Below, piece by piece: positions 1 through 8,033 of a DNA stretch of 41,103 nt (positions are counted from its first letter, which is position 1; the number at the start of each line of letters is the position of its first letter). The notes below the pieces were generated by a model. The model was given only the letters and a program-made list of their open reading frames with translations, was not told the DNA's origin and made no database searches. Position numbers and translations under genes: made by a program. The stretch covers positions 1 to 41,103 of the forward strand of contig NZ_JAJBZT010000016.1 of the NCBI RefSeq assembly GCF_020564625.1. The letters are read 5' to 3'. Source of the DNA: Leeia speluncae (GTDB taxonomy: Bacteria > Pseudomonadota > Gammaproteobacteria > Burkholderiales > Leeiaceae).

Positions 1-1374
1 GGAACGTCCTAGATCAAACTCGAGTGGGTTCGATAATGGTAGCTCTACCGGACGACCAATCCACCAGTTGCGGCCAGAGGCGGCGCTGAGTGCATCTTGT
101 CCATAACGGTCATCTGCGAGGATACCTACTTTGCCTGCTAAACCCAGTTCGGCTTCGACTTCGCCAACCGCTTGCACAAACAGTTGTTTCAGTTTTGGTA
201 GACGGCTAATGTCTGCACCGGTCTTCTGTACGACATCGAAGAATTGGTTACGGTGGTCAAATGCGAAAACTAAGACTTCGTCACGGCTAACACGCGGGAC
301 AGTCACGCGATGTAGACGGTTTAAGGTCGCGTCTTCTGCGGGTTTGGCGGGTTGATTCTTTAAGAAGTAATCCAGTTCCACCGGTGTTGGCATCGCTGGT
401 GCACAACCATGACGACTGACCACTAGCGCGCCACATCCGTTAGCGTAACGGCAGCAGGCATCATAGTCTTCACCACGAATCCAGCCAGAGAGGAAACCAG
501 AGATAAATGCATCCCCTGCGCCGAGTACGTTTAGCACTTCGACTTGCACGCCTTTAATGGTAAAGGCATCGTCGATCTTGGCTGGAATCGCTCCTTCGAT
601 CACACAACAACCGAGTGGACCACGCTTTACCACTAGTACAGCGGTTGGGTTCAGTTGGCGGATGGTGTTAAGAGACGTAATAACGTCCTCTGAACCACCG
701 GCAATATTGATCTCTTCTTCGGTACCAACAATCAGGTCAAAGTACGGCAAGATGCCTTGCAAGTGTTTGCTGACTTGGTCGTTGGCGATAAAACGGGTTT
801 CGCCATCACCTTTGCCGGTTAAGCCCCACAACACTGGACGATAGTCGATGTCGATTACCGTACGGACGTTGCTATTGCGAGCTGCTTTAAGGGCTTTGAC
901 GGACGCTGCATGTACCGTTGGGGTAGAGAAATGCGTACCGGTAATGAGTAGCGCTTTGCTCTTGGCGATAAACGCTTCGTCGATATCCGCTTCGGTCAGT
1001 GCCATGTCGGCACAGTGATCCCGATAGAACAGCAAAGGGAAGGTGTCGCGGTCTTTCAGACCTAGCATCACCAATCCGGTGAGATGTTCTGAATCCTTCT
1101 CTAGATGAGAGACATCGCAACCTTCTGCGCTAAGGGTATCAATCAGGAACTGACCCATTTGTTCGTCGCCCACCCGGGACAACATCGCTGACTTTAGACC
1201 CAGACGGGCGGTGCCAAAAGCGATGTTGCCGGAAGAGCCGCCCAGGTATTTGGCGAAACTTGCTGCGTCTTCCAGTGGCGAACCCACTTGGTGCGCGTAC
1301 AAGTCTACCGCTACCCGGCCGATGCTGATCAGATCGAGTGTGCGATCTGCGGCAAATACGGTGTTATTCTTCAT
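1..1374 (-). CDS. iolC: 5-dehydro-2-deoxygluconokinase (IolC) fused to a DUF2090 domain, 3' end outside the window
   Basis: IolC phosphorylates 5-dehydro-2-deoxy-D-gluconate in the cytoplasmic myo-inositol catabolic pathway. The frame is open from the ATG at 1374 to base 1, giving 458 codons without a stop, so the C terminus is missing. Seen: a PfkB/ribokinase fold with an N-terminal GRVAVDLYA stretch, the substrate-side GGSSGNIAFG motif, and the PfkB signature with catalytic Asp in NVLGAGDAFISGF. After about residue 335 the protein continues with VLVFAFDHRNQFFD, the start of the DUF2090 (aldolase-like) domain known as a C-terminal fusion in proteobacterial IolC, which are about 640 residues long. 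It lies 32 bases after the ATPase gene on the same strand and is probably the last gene of that transporter operon seen here. The remaining iol genes probably lie to the left. Recognition is confident. Confidence 0.93.
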   Translation of the reverse strand, partial: MKNNTVFAADRTLDLISIGRVAVDLYAHQVGSPLEDAASFAKYLGGSSGNIAFGTARLGLKSAMLSRVGDEQMGQFLIDTLSAEGCDVSHLEKDSEHLTGLVMLGLKDRDTFPLLFYRDHCADMALTEADIDEAFIAKSKALLITGTHFSTPTVHAASVKALKAARNSNVRTVIDIDYRPVLWGLTGKGDGETRFIANDQVSKHLQGILPYFDLIVGTEEEINIAGGSEDVITSLNTIRQLNPTAVLVVKRGPLGCCVIEGAIPAKIDDAFTIKGVQVEVLNVLGAGDAFISGFLSGWIRGEDYDACCRYANGCGALVVSRHGCAPAMPTPVELDYFLKNQPAKPAEDATLNRLHRVTVPRVSRDEVLVFAFDHRNQFFDVVQKTGADISRLPKLKQLFVQAVGEVEAELGLAGKVGILADDRYGQDALSAASGRNWWIGRPVELPLSNPLEFDLGRS

Positions 1375-1406
1375 GGTGATTTTCTCTTATATCCCTAGGG
1401 CATCAA

Positions 1407-2192
1407 TCAGATATGTACGCCGTCTAATTCGGCCATCATTTTCTGCATTTCTGCACCACCCGCCATCATGTCGAGTACTTCTTCCTTAGTGATGTTGTCT
1501 TTGGTGTAAGTACCCATCGACTGACCACGGTTTAGCAAGGTGAAGCTATCGCCAATTGGATAGGCGTGGTGAACGTTGTGGGTAATGAAAATCACGGAAA
1601 TACCACGTTCACGTGCTTTGTGAATTAACTTCAATACGTTAAATGACTGTTTAACACCCAATGCTGCGGTTGGCTCATCTAGAATCAACACTCGTGCGCC
1701 GAAGTGAATTGCACGGGCAATCGCCAAACACTGCTTTTCACCACCAGACATGGTACCGATTGGCTGGTCTGCGTCGCGGATACGGATACCCATTTCACCT
1801 AGTTTTTCACGAGCGGTGTTTGCCATCAAATCGTGATCTAGTACTGGAAAGATGCCAAAACGCTTGATGATTGGCTCACGACCCATGTAGAAGTTACGTG
1901 CGACGCTCATCAATGGCACTAGTGCCAAATCTTGGTAAACCGTTGCAATCCCTTTATCTAGCGCCTGGCTAGGAGATTCAAAACGAACTGCCTTGCCATC
2001 TACTCGGTATTCACCCTTACTTGGCTTATGCACACCAGCCAAGGTTTTGATCAAGGTTGATTTACCTGCACCGTTATCACCTAATAAGCAGTGAACTTCA
2101 CCCTGTTTCAGTTTTAGGTTCACGCCATTTAACGCAATCACGCTACCGAAAATTTTACTTACATTATCTAGTTCTAAGATGTATTCAGACAT
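1407..2192 (-). CDS. Sugar (probably myo-inositol) ABC transporter ATP-binding protein
   Basis: Cytoplasmic ATPase that powers uptake of the sugar bound by the periplasmic protein encoded two genes upstream. The 261 residues form a single nucleotide-binding domain: Walker A GDNGAGKS at 38-45, Q-loop Gln87, signature MSGGEKQ at 148-154, Walker B VLILDE at 168-173, and H-loop His205. Most RbsA-type sugar ATPases are tandem duplications of about 500 residues. The single-domain form is typical of the FrcA/IatA-like branch, so the working transporter would carry a homodimer. The ATG at 2192 follows a GAGG ribosome site and lies 5 bases after the permease stop, so the two are co-transcribed. Neighbouring iolC, iolR and iolG make inositol the likely substrate; that part is inference. 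Confidence 0.92.
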   Translation of the reverse strand: MSEYILELDNVSKIFGSVIALNGVNLKLKQGEVHCLLGDNGAGKSTLIKTLAGVHKPSKGEYRVDGKAVRFESPSQALDKGIATVYQDLALVPLMSVARNFYMGREPIIKRFGIFPVLDHDLMANTAREKLGEMGIRIRDADQPIGTMSGGEKQCLAIARAIHFGARVLILDEPTAALGVKQSFNVLKLIHKARERGISVIFITHNVHHAYPIGDSFTLLNRGQSMGTYTKDNITKEEVLDMMAGGAEMQKMMAELDGVHI

Positions 2193-2197
2193 GATGC

Positions 2198-3322
2198 TTA
2201 CCTCGATTCAGTTGCACGACGGCGTACGTAGTTATTGAAGATCACTGCGACTAGTAACATCAGACCAACAAACACGCGGAACCAATCCGAGTTGATGTCT
2301 GTGTAACCTAGACCAATCTGAACCACACCGAAAATTAGCGCACCGAAACACGCACCCAACACTGAACCATAACCACCAGTTAACAACGTACCGCCAATCA
2401 CAGCTGCAATCGTTGCTTCAAACTCTTTCTGTAAACCACGGTCAGCGGCTGCTGAACCAATATCACATACTTGCAACACAGCAAACAAGCAAGCACATAG
2501 CGCAGTTAACACGAATAGAATAATTTTAACTTTCTTGACTGGCACACCAACGTTCTTGGCTGCATTCGCATCGCCACCAACCGCCTGAATCCAGTTACCA
2601 GCACGTGTTTTTGCTAGTACGTAAGCGGCGATTAAACCAATCACTGCCCACCAAATAATCACTTTAGGAATGCCATTCACTAGCGGTACACCTGGTTCAG
2701 ATACGTCGATCCAACCTTTGTTACCCATCCAGACAAAGAAGTCATGACCAACCACACCTTGGAATAAGGCGCTAACAAGCGGATCTTTGGCTGCTGCATC
2801 ACCCACACCAGACACGATGGTTTGGTTAGTGAACATCACCGCTAGTGCTAGTGTCAGACCACGCAAGATGAACAAGAATGCCAAGGTCACAATAAAGGAA
2901 GGCAGTCTGGTTTTAATCACTAAATAACCATTTAGCCAACCTACCGCGCCACTAACAACAAAGGCAAAGATGACGGAAGCCCAAACTGGCCAGCCGAAAT
3001 ACAGAGGAGGAATTGCAACCATCATGCCAGCGAAACCGATCATCGAACCAATCGACAAATCGAACTCACCAGCAATCATTAATAGACATGCACCAACGGA
3101 GATAATCCCCAAGTAAGCTGCCACTTGGCCCCAGTTAATCACACCGTCTAGGTTGAACATGCCAGAACCACCAGCAGAAATACCAAATACGCTGAAAACC
3201 AACAACGCACCGGCTGCTGAGGCAAACCATGGCTTATTCATTAATTTTTTGAATGGCGTTAATTCTTTAACGCGCTCATCTTTGGCTGGTGTTGGCACCG
3301 CCTGTGATGCTGAGTTATCCAT
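2198..3322 (-). CDS. Sugar (probably myo-inositol) ABC transporter permease
   Basis: Inner-membrane permease of the BPD_transp_2 (RbsC/IatP) family. About 374 residues with roughly ten hydrophobic segments. Family motifs visible are GEFDLSIGS after the second membrane segment and the cytoplasmic EAA-like loop [13 protein letters not shown] that contacts the ATPase. A long soluble N-terminal tail of about 35 residues precedes the first membrane span. I chose the ATG at 3322 because AAGGAG lies 9 bases upstream; an in-frame ATG at 3340 with AGAGGA upstream is almost as good, and an upstream start at 3412 is less likely. It is the second gene of the binding protein-permease-ATPase-iolC operon. 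The substrate is inferred from context, not from residues. Confidence 0.91.
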   Translation of the reverse strand: MDNSASQAVPTPAKDERVKELTPFKKLMNKPWFASAAGALLVFSVFGISAGGSGMFNLDGVINWGQVAAYLGIISVGACLLMIAGEFDLSIGSMIGFAGMMVAIPPLYFGWPVWASVIFAFVVSGAVGWLNGYLVIKTRLPSFIVTLAFLFILRGLTLALAVMFTNQTIVSGVGDAAAKDPLVSALFQGVVGHDFFVWMGNKGWIDVSEPGVPLVNGIPKVIIWWAVIGLIAAYVLAKTRAGNWIQAVGGDANAAKNVGVPVKKVKIILFVLTALCACLFAVLQVCDIGSAAADRGLQKEFEATIAAVIGGTLLTGGYGSVLGACFGALIFGVVQIGLGYTDINSDWFRVFVGLMLLVAVIFNNYVRRRATESR

Positions 3323-3465
3323 CTTGGATGTCTCCTTCATTTCCTTCTTTCCTCTTTCGAGATTTAGGTAGTTTTGTTGTTTACTACCTTCTGAATATGC
3401 TGCTGTTAGCACTAGTTCTAACAGCAGTTTTTATAAATTTTTACTGACAACATCCCGTCGTCAGA

Positions 3466-3491
3466 CACACCACCCCTTTCAGGGTGGCGTG
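3466..3491 (-). other. Intercistronic hairpin between binding-protein and permease genes
   Basis: Read on the minus strand this is a 10-bp stem (CACGCCACCC with GGGTGGTGTG, one G-T wobble) around a 6-base loop, placed 45 bases after the binding-protein stop and followed by no T-run. Hairpins in this position in binding-protein transporter operons usually protect the upstream message from 3' exonucleases, so that the periplasmic protein is made in excess. That role is inferred. Confidence 0.5.
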
Positions 3492-3535
3492 CTTCACTTA
3501 AAACAATTTAAAGCGATGTTTGAAACAACTTCAGA

Positions 3536-4567
3536 TTAACGGTACTGACCAGCGTACTTTTCAACTTTGGCGATGTTATCTTTTGTAACAAAGCCTGGGC
3601 CAGAACCGATATGACGAGGACCGTAAGCTGGTGCTAGACCGTACTCAGCTAAACGATATTGGAACTTCTTGTCTGCTTTTAGCGCTGCCTGAACTTTTGC
3701 AAGATCAGTCGTTTTGTCGCGCTTCATAATTGCCATCACAGCGATAGGGATATAACCCTGTAGGTATGGCTGTTGGTCAATCGCGAATTGGATACCACCT
3801 TGTTTGATGCCTTTACCGATTTCAGCAGACAAGTCAAAAGTAGCGAACCATAATTTGCCGAATTTACCCATTTTTTGTAGGGCTTTGATCGTTGGCTCAG
3901 CTGAAGTTGGGCCAAGTGTCAAAACAGCCTGTGTATCTGGGTTGTTACGCAAGTAAGCAGATACTTTACTTTCGATGGTGGTTGGATCATCACCAGAGTC
4001 GATGGTAGATTTTTTGTAATCTGCGCCAATTGCATCTGCGAAACCACGGCAACGCTCGAATGATGCTGGGTTAGTTGCATAGTGGTTTACGCAAAGGAAT
4101 GACTTAATGCCAGACGCTTTTGCTTTTTCACCAGCACCCTTACCTGCTTCGTATTCTGGCTGACCGACGTGCATGATTGCACCTAGTTGCTCAGACTGTG
4201 CTGCAGTACCAGAGTTAATAGTGATCAATGGGATTTTTTTAGCAGTTACTTTACCCATTGAACCTTTAAGTGCGTTGAAGTCAGCAATAGAAGCAACAAC
4301 ACCGTCGTAGTTTTTCGCTGCAGATTGCTCAATTAAACGAGCCATGTCTGCCAAGTCACCGTTAGGTGGGTTGCGGTAATCTACTTGTACACCAAAATCT
4401 TGACCAGCTTCTTTAATTGCGTTCTTGATGGTATTCCACCAAGCATCAGAATCCGGCGCATGGCTAACTAATACAAATTTAGCCCCTGCTGCTTGCGCTC
4501 CTAAAGACATCACCATTAAAGCACCAGCAACACCACGCACCAGCTTCTTCTTGAATACAGATTGCAT
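3536..4567 (-). CDS. Periplasmic sugar (probably myo-inositol) ABC transporter binding protein
   Basis: A 343-residue Peripla_BP_4 (RbsB/IbpA-like) protein that captures the sugar in the periplasm and hands it to the permease. The N terminus is a clear Sec signal: basic KKKLVRG, a hydrophobic stretch, and cleavage near AQAAGA at residues 26-29. The mature protein opens with a beta strand KFVLVSHAPDSDAWWN, the usual first strand and ligand-binding Asp/Trp loop of this family, and carries DFNAL and TFDLSAE segments in the two lobes. First gene of the minus-strand operon, preceded by a good ribosome site (AGGAGG, 4568-4580) and facing iolR across a 318-base regulatory gap. Assignment to inositol rests on the flanking iol genes. 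Confidence 0.92.
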   Translation of the reverse strand: MQSVFKKKLVRGVAGALMVMSLGAQAAGAKFVLVSHAPDSDAWWNTIKNAIKEAGQDFGVQVDYRNPPNGDLADMARLIEQSAAKNYDGVVASIADFNALKGSMGKVTAKKIPLITINSGTAAQSEQLGAIMHVGQPEYEAGKGAGEKAKASGIKSFLCVNHYATNPASFERCRGFADAIGADYKKSTIDSGDDPTTIESKVSAYLRNNPDTQAVLTLGPTSAEPTIKALQKMGKFGKLWFATFDLSAEIGKGIKQGGIQFAIDQQPYLQGYIPIAVMAIMKRDKTTDLAKVQAALKADKKFQYRLAEYGLAPAYGPRHIGSGPGFVTKDNIAKVEKYAGQYR

Positions 4568-4726
4568 GTCATCCTCCTTTGGTTTGTATGTGGCGGGTCA
4601 GAGCCCACCTTTTTTGCTAACGAAGATTATTTGTTATTTCCAAACAATCCTAACCTGTCAGCTTGAGTTGAAGCATAAGCGAAAAGAATTTTTTTTGCAA
4701 ACATTTTTCTTTTAGAATTTTTTTTC

Positions 4727-4740
4727 GGAATTTTTTTTCC
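4727..4740. promoter_or_regulatory. Candidate IolR operator, GGAA-N6-TTCC
   Basis: The sequence GGAATTTTTTTTCC is a perfect GGAA-N6-TTCC palindrome. This is the motif reported for the RpiR-type IolR repressor of Sinorhizobium inositol genes. It overlaps the -35 region (TTTCCA, 4736-4741) that would serve the TATAAT at 4760-4765, so a bound repressor would block iolR transcription. It sits directly upstream of an RpiR-type gene in an inositol locus. Function is inferred from motif and position. Confidence 0.6.
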
Positions 4741-4765
4741 ATTTTTAGAAAAAGCTGCTTATAAT
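4736..4765 (+). promoter_or_regulatory. Probable iolR-iolG promoter
   Basis: Consensus -10 TATAAT at 4760-4765, with a weak -35 TTTCCA at 4736-4741 and an 18-base spacer. The predicted start near 4772 leaves a leader of about 114 bases before the iolR ATG. The -35 lies inside the candidate IolR operator, which suggests autoregulation. Confidence 0.6.
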
Positions 4766-4885
4766 CCACCTTACTGATGCACATACAGTAGTTAGCAACC
4801 TAAAAACAATTGCTATCTAAAACTAAAAATAGAAAATGCATTCTCAAAACATAAAAATGAATAGCGTTTTCAGAGGGAGGCCCAC

Positions 4886-5758
4886 ATGTCTGATGTTTCT
4901 GCTGCAGAGCAGTTGATGAGTAGGATTGCCAATGAGTTTGATACGCTCAGTAAGCAATTGAAGGTCATCGCAAAATATATAGAACAAAACAGGCAAGAAC
5001 TCGTACTTGCAAAAATTAGCGATATTGCGAATGCCTGTGATGTACAACCATCAGCGATTGTTCGTTTTTCACAGCGCTTTGGTTTTACCGGTTTTTCTGA
5101 AATGCAGGCAGTTTTTAGAACAGATTTTGCAGCTAGCCAAAAATCTGTCCCTGCAACTAATTACCGGCAAAGGATTCGTCAATTAATTGCGACCCAACCT
5201 CAAGAACTTGGGGTGGGCGACATGACCAGAGAATTTGTGGCCGCCTGCCAAGCAGGTTTAGATGATCTATCAAGCGGCTTAAACGACAAAGAGCTGGAAA
5301 AGGCAGTTGAATTACTCGCCAAGGCAGAAAATATTTATGTACTAGGGGTAAGAAGAAATTTCTCTATCGCAAGCTACATTGCCTATGCCCTTCAGCACAC
5401 CAATAAGCGGGTGCATTTAATTAATGGTTTAGGCGGCATGTATAGAGAACAAATTCGCTCAATCCGTGAGGGCGATGTGCTTATTGCCATTAGTTTTACC
5501 CCGTATGCAAAAGAAACTCGTTATTGCGTGCGTGCTGCACACCAACACAAAGCGAAAGCACTAGTCATTACCGATAGCCAGCTAAGCCCCTTGTCTCGTT
5601 ATGCACATGCACTCTTAACCGTTAAGGAAGGTACAGCGTTTGCCTTCCGATCACTCACCAGCACCATCTGTCTATGCCAAGCATTATTTATTGCATTGGC
5701 TTACCGGTTGGAACTGGATATTGAAGAAACCAAGGATGTTGGAGGATACGATGATTGA
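4886..5758 (+). CDS. iolR: MurR/RpiR-family transcriptional regulator of inositol genes (IolR)
   Basis: A 290-residue cytoplasmic regulator with an N-terminal RpiR helix-turn-helix (about residues 10-85, including DIANACDVQPSAIVRFSQRFGF) and a C-terminal SIS sugar-phosphate-binding domain (about 130-265, beginning IYVLGVRRNFSIAS). IolR proteins of this family repress inositol genes and are released by a pathway intermediate. The ATG at 4886 has GGGAGG five bases upstream. The 3' end overlaps the start of iolG by 8 bases, so the repressor and the first catabolic enzyme are translated together. The divergent transporter operon and the GGAA-N6-TTCC site upstream support the role. The family call is very secure; the inositol specificity comes from context. 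Confidence 0.9.
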   Translation: MSDVSAAEQLMSRIANEFDTLSKQLKVIAKYIEQNRQELVLAKISDIANACDVQPSAIVRFSQRFGFTGFSEMQAVFRTDFAASQKSVPATNYRQRIRQLIATQPQELGVGDMTREFVAACQAGLDDLSSGLNDKELEKAVELLAKAENIYVLGVRRNFSIASYIAYALQHTNKRVHLINGLGGMYREQIRSIREGDVLIAISFTPYAKETRYCVRAAHQHKAKALVITDSQLSPLSRYAHALLTVKEGTAFAFRSLTSTICLCQALFIALAYRLELDIEETKDVGGYDD

Positions 5759-6737
5759 AGTTGCACTGTTTGGCGCCGGTAGAATCGGTAAAATTCACGC
5801 CGCAAACCTGGTCAAGCAACCTGGTGTTAAGTTGAAGTATGTTGTTGATGTCCACGCCCCTAGCGCAGAAGCCCTAGCCGCTGAGCATGGCGCAACAGTA
5901 ACAAGCGTAGAAGCCGCTTTTGCAGATCCATCGATTGGTGCGGTTGTGATTGGCTCTTCAACCGATACACACGCAGATTTAATTTTGCGTGCCGCACAAG
6001 CCGGCAAACATATTTTTTGCGAAAAACCAGTGGATCTAGATGTTGCACGTGCAAAAGCTTGCGCAGAAGCAGTAGCTAAAGCAGGTGTCACTGCACTGAT
6101 TGGTTTCCAACGCCGTTACGACCCAACTTTTGCAGCAGTAAAAGCTCGTATCGAATCAGGCGAAATTGGCACGCCAGAAGTATTGGTAGTGACTAGCCGT
6201 GATCCTGGCGCACCGCCAGTCAATTACATTAAGAGCTCTGGTGGCATCTTTAAAGACATGCTAATCCATGACTTTGATATCTTCCGTTGGATTTTGGATG
6301 ACGAAGCCGTCAGCGTTTACGCACAAGGCTCTTGCCTAGTTGATCCAGCGATTGCTGAAGCCGGTGATGTGGATACCACTGCCGTTACCATCCGCACAAA
6401 ATCTGGCCGTTTATGCCAGATTAACACTAGCCGCCGTGCAGCATATGGTTACGACCAACGCTTTGAAGTAATGGGCAGCAAAGGTATGTTGCAAGCGGGT
6501 AATCACCGCCCTACCGAAGTAACTGCTTACACCGCTGAAAAAGTCACTTCAGATCTTCCTGAACACTTCTTCCTAGAGCGTTATCGCAATGCATATGCGA
6601 TTGAAATGGCGCATTTTGTAGAAGCAATCACCAACGGTACACCAGTAAAAACAACCGTTGCAGATGGTTTGAAAGCGCTAGAACTAGCAGAAGCGGCAAC
6701 CCTTTCTTGGAAAGAAGGCCGCATCGTTAATCTGTAA
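5751..6737 (+). CDS. iolG: Inositol 2-dehydrogenase (IolG)
   Basis: NAD-dependent oxidation of myo-inositol to 2-keto-myo-inositol, the first step of the pathway. 328 residues in the Gfo/Idh/MocA family: Rossmann GAGRIG at 8-13, EKP with catalytic Lys92, and the Asp169-xxx-His173 pair in KDMLIHDFD that matches the Lys-Asp-His set of Bacillus IolG. The C-terminal beta-sheet half has the TTAVTIRTKSGRLCQI segment. The ATG at 5751 is chosen because GGAGG lies five bases before it; a longer reading from 5640 would overlap iolR by over 100 bases in another frame and adds residues foreign to the family. It is translationally coupled to iolR and followed by a hairpin before the second dehydrogenase. 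Confidence 0.93.
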   Translation: MIEVALFGAGRIGKIHAANLVKQPGVKLKYVVDVHAPSAEALAAEHGATVTSVEAAFADPSIGAVVIGSSTDTHADLILRAAQAGKHIFCEKPVDLDVARAKACAEAVAKAGVTALIGFQRRYDPTFAAVKARIESGEIGTPEVLVVTSRDPGAPPVNYIKSSGGIFKDMLIHDFDIFRWILDDEAVSVYAQGSCLVDPAIAEAGDVDTTAVTIRTKSGRLCQINTSRRAAYGYDQRFEVMGSKGMLQAGNHRPTEVTAYTAEKVTSDLPEHFFLERYRNAYAIEMAHFVEAITNGTPVKTTVADGLKALELAEAATLSWKEGRIVNL

Positions 6738-6756
6738 TTCAGAAAAACGATAGAAA

Positions 6757-6785
6757 ACAAAGGCCTCTTTGAAAGAGGCCTTTGT
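6757..6785 (+). terminator. Strong hairpin between the two dehydrogenase genes
   Basis: A perfect 13-bp stem (ACAAAGGCCTCTT with AAGAGGCCTTTGT) around a 3-base loop. Only a short broken T-tract (TTTGTTAAA) follows, so it is an imperfect intrinsic terminator that may let part of the transcription through. It ends 6 bases before the AGAGGA ribosome site of the next gene. Confidence 0.65.
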
Positions 6786-6803
6786 TAAATAAAGAGGAAG
6801 ATC

Positions 6804-7826
6804 ATGAAAACATCAGTCAACATTGGTATTGTTGGTTTAGGCCGTTTAGGCAAACGCCATGCAGAAAATTTAGCTAGCCGTGTACCAGGCGCTAAATTAG
6901 TTGCCGCTGTAAGCCCTGTACCCTCAGAACGTGAATGGGCACAAACAAATCTTGGCTTAACCAGCATTTATGATTCATTAGAAGCATTGCTGAGCCACCC
7001 AGACCTAGATGCAGTTTGGTTAGTTACCCCGACATCCTTACATGCAGAACAAATTGAAATCGTGCTAAAAGCTGGTAAGCACGTTTTCTGCGAAAAACCA
7101 TTATCGTTAGATTTAAACACTTGCGATCGTGTACTGTCATTAGCGCAAGATCATCCAAACCAAGTCGCGATGATCGGCTTTATGCGCCGCTTTGATGCGG
7201 GTTATGCTGCAGCTAAATCTCGCCTTAGCGAAGGGAAATTAGGTACGCTATACCGTATTCATTGCGAATCCCATGACCCAATCGATCCAGATGGTTTCTT
7301 TGTGAAATTCGCCCCAACTTCTGGCGGCATTTTCTTAGATTGTTGCATTCACGATATCGACTTAGTCCGTTGGATGGTTGATGGCAGCAAGCCAGTACGT
7401 GTATTTGCAAATGGCACTCGTACCCAATACCCAGGCTTAGCCGCGTGTAATGATGTAGATACCGCAAATGCAACCGTTGAGTTTGAAAATGGCGTTTTAG
7501 CAAGCTTCTTTGTTTCTCGTACCTCTTACCGTGGCTACGAAGCAACGATGGATCTAACCGGTACAGAGGGTGCATTACGCGTAGGTCGCAACCTTCAAGC
7601 CGTTCCATTGATTGAAGAAAACAATCAGCAACAACACGTTAGTGGTTTACCTGATTTCTTTGCCCGTTTTAACGATGCGTTCTTAATTGAAGCAAAAGCT
7701 TTTGTTGATACGATTTTGACTGGCAAGAAATCGCCATTGACACTAGAAGATGCACGTGAAGCGGCAAAAATTGCAATTGCCATGCGTGATGCCTTGGAAA
7801 GTGGGCAAGTCATCAACTTGAACTGA
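6804..7826 (+). CDS. Second Gfo/Idh/MocA oxidoreductase, inositol-dehydrogenase-like
   Basis: 340 residues, clearly homologous to the gene before it. Rossmann GLGRLG at 11-16, EKP with Lys98, and the Asp179-xxx-His183 pair in LDCCIHDID, so the full catalytic set of inositol dehydrogenases is kept. The protein differs from its neighbour through most of its length, so this is an old paralogue rather than a recent duplicate. It could act on another inositol isomer (scyllo- or D-chiro-inositol) or on a related sugar acid; the sequence does not decide. The ATG at 6804 follows AGAGGA. It is the last gene of the iolR operon, separated from iolG by a hairpin and closed by a strong terminator. Confidence 0.88.
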   Translation: MKTSVNIGIVGLGRLGKRHAENLASRVPGAKLVAAVSPVPSEREWAQTNLGLTSIYDSLEALLSHPDLDAVWLVTPTSLHAEQIEIVLKAGKHVFCEKPLSLDLNTCDRVLSLAQDHPNQVAMIGFMRRFDAGYAAAKSRLSEGKLGTLYRIHCESHDPIDPDGFFVKFAPTSGGIFLDCCIHDIDLVRWMVDGSKPVRVFANGTRTQYPGLAACNDVDTANATVEFENGVLASFFVSRTSYRGYEATMDLTGTEGALRVGRNLQAVPLIEENNQQQHVSGLPDFFARFNDAFLIEAKAFVDTILTGKKSPLTLEDAREAAKIAIAMRDALESGQVINLN

Positions 7827-7856
7827 TGACTGAATTGTTTTGACTCTCTTACTGAC

Positions 7857-7885
7857 AAGGATGGGCTAGCCCCATCCTTTTTTTT
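7857..7885 (+). terminator. Rho-independent terminator of the iolR-iolG operon
   Basis: 9-bp stem AAGGATGGG/CCCATCCTT with loop CTAGC. The T residues at 7878-7885 make a run of eight, partly inside the stem. It lies 30 bases after the last stop codon of the operon. Confidence 0.88.
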
Positions 7886-8033
7886 GGCATTTAGTCGCTA
7901 ATATCAGGTCACCAATCATGAATAGCTAACCAAGCTACAGATATTTTCACAAAAAAATCTACATTTACCCTAGCCATTATACCAATCAGTTGCCACAATC
8001 TGACCATTCGATCAGTCAAATGGAGATTGCAGC

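Larger units (their letters stand above)
4568..4885. promoter_or_regulatory. Divergent iol control region
   Basis: The 318 bases between the transporter operon (minus) and iolR (plus) hold no gene. The middle part, 4680-4750, is extremely T-rich and contains three copies of GAA followed by eight T at 4686, 4715 and 4728. The third forms the GGAA-N6-TTCC palindrome described separately. A good plus-strand -10 (TATAAT) is at 4760-4765. For the minus-strand operon I see only a weak -35 candidate (CTGACA, read from 4661 to 4656) and no convincing -10, so that promoter may depend on an activator or lie elsewhere in the gap. Confidence 0.6.

Noticed and set aside
5640-5750. Longer N terminus for iolG starting at 5640
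   Set aside because: The extra part is iolR coding sequence read in another frame. The ribosome site GGAGG and the family start at MIEVALFGAG favour 5751.
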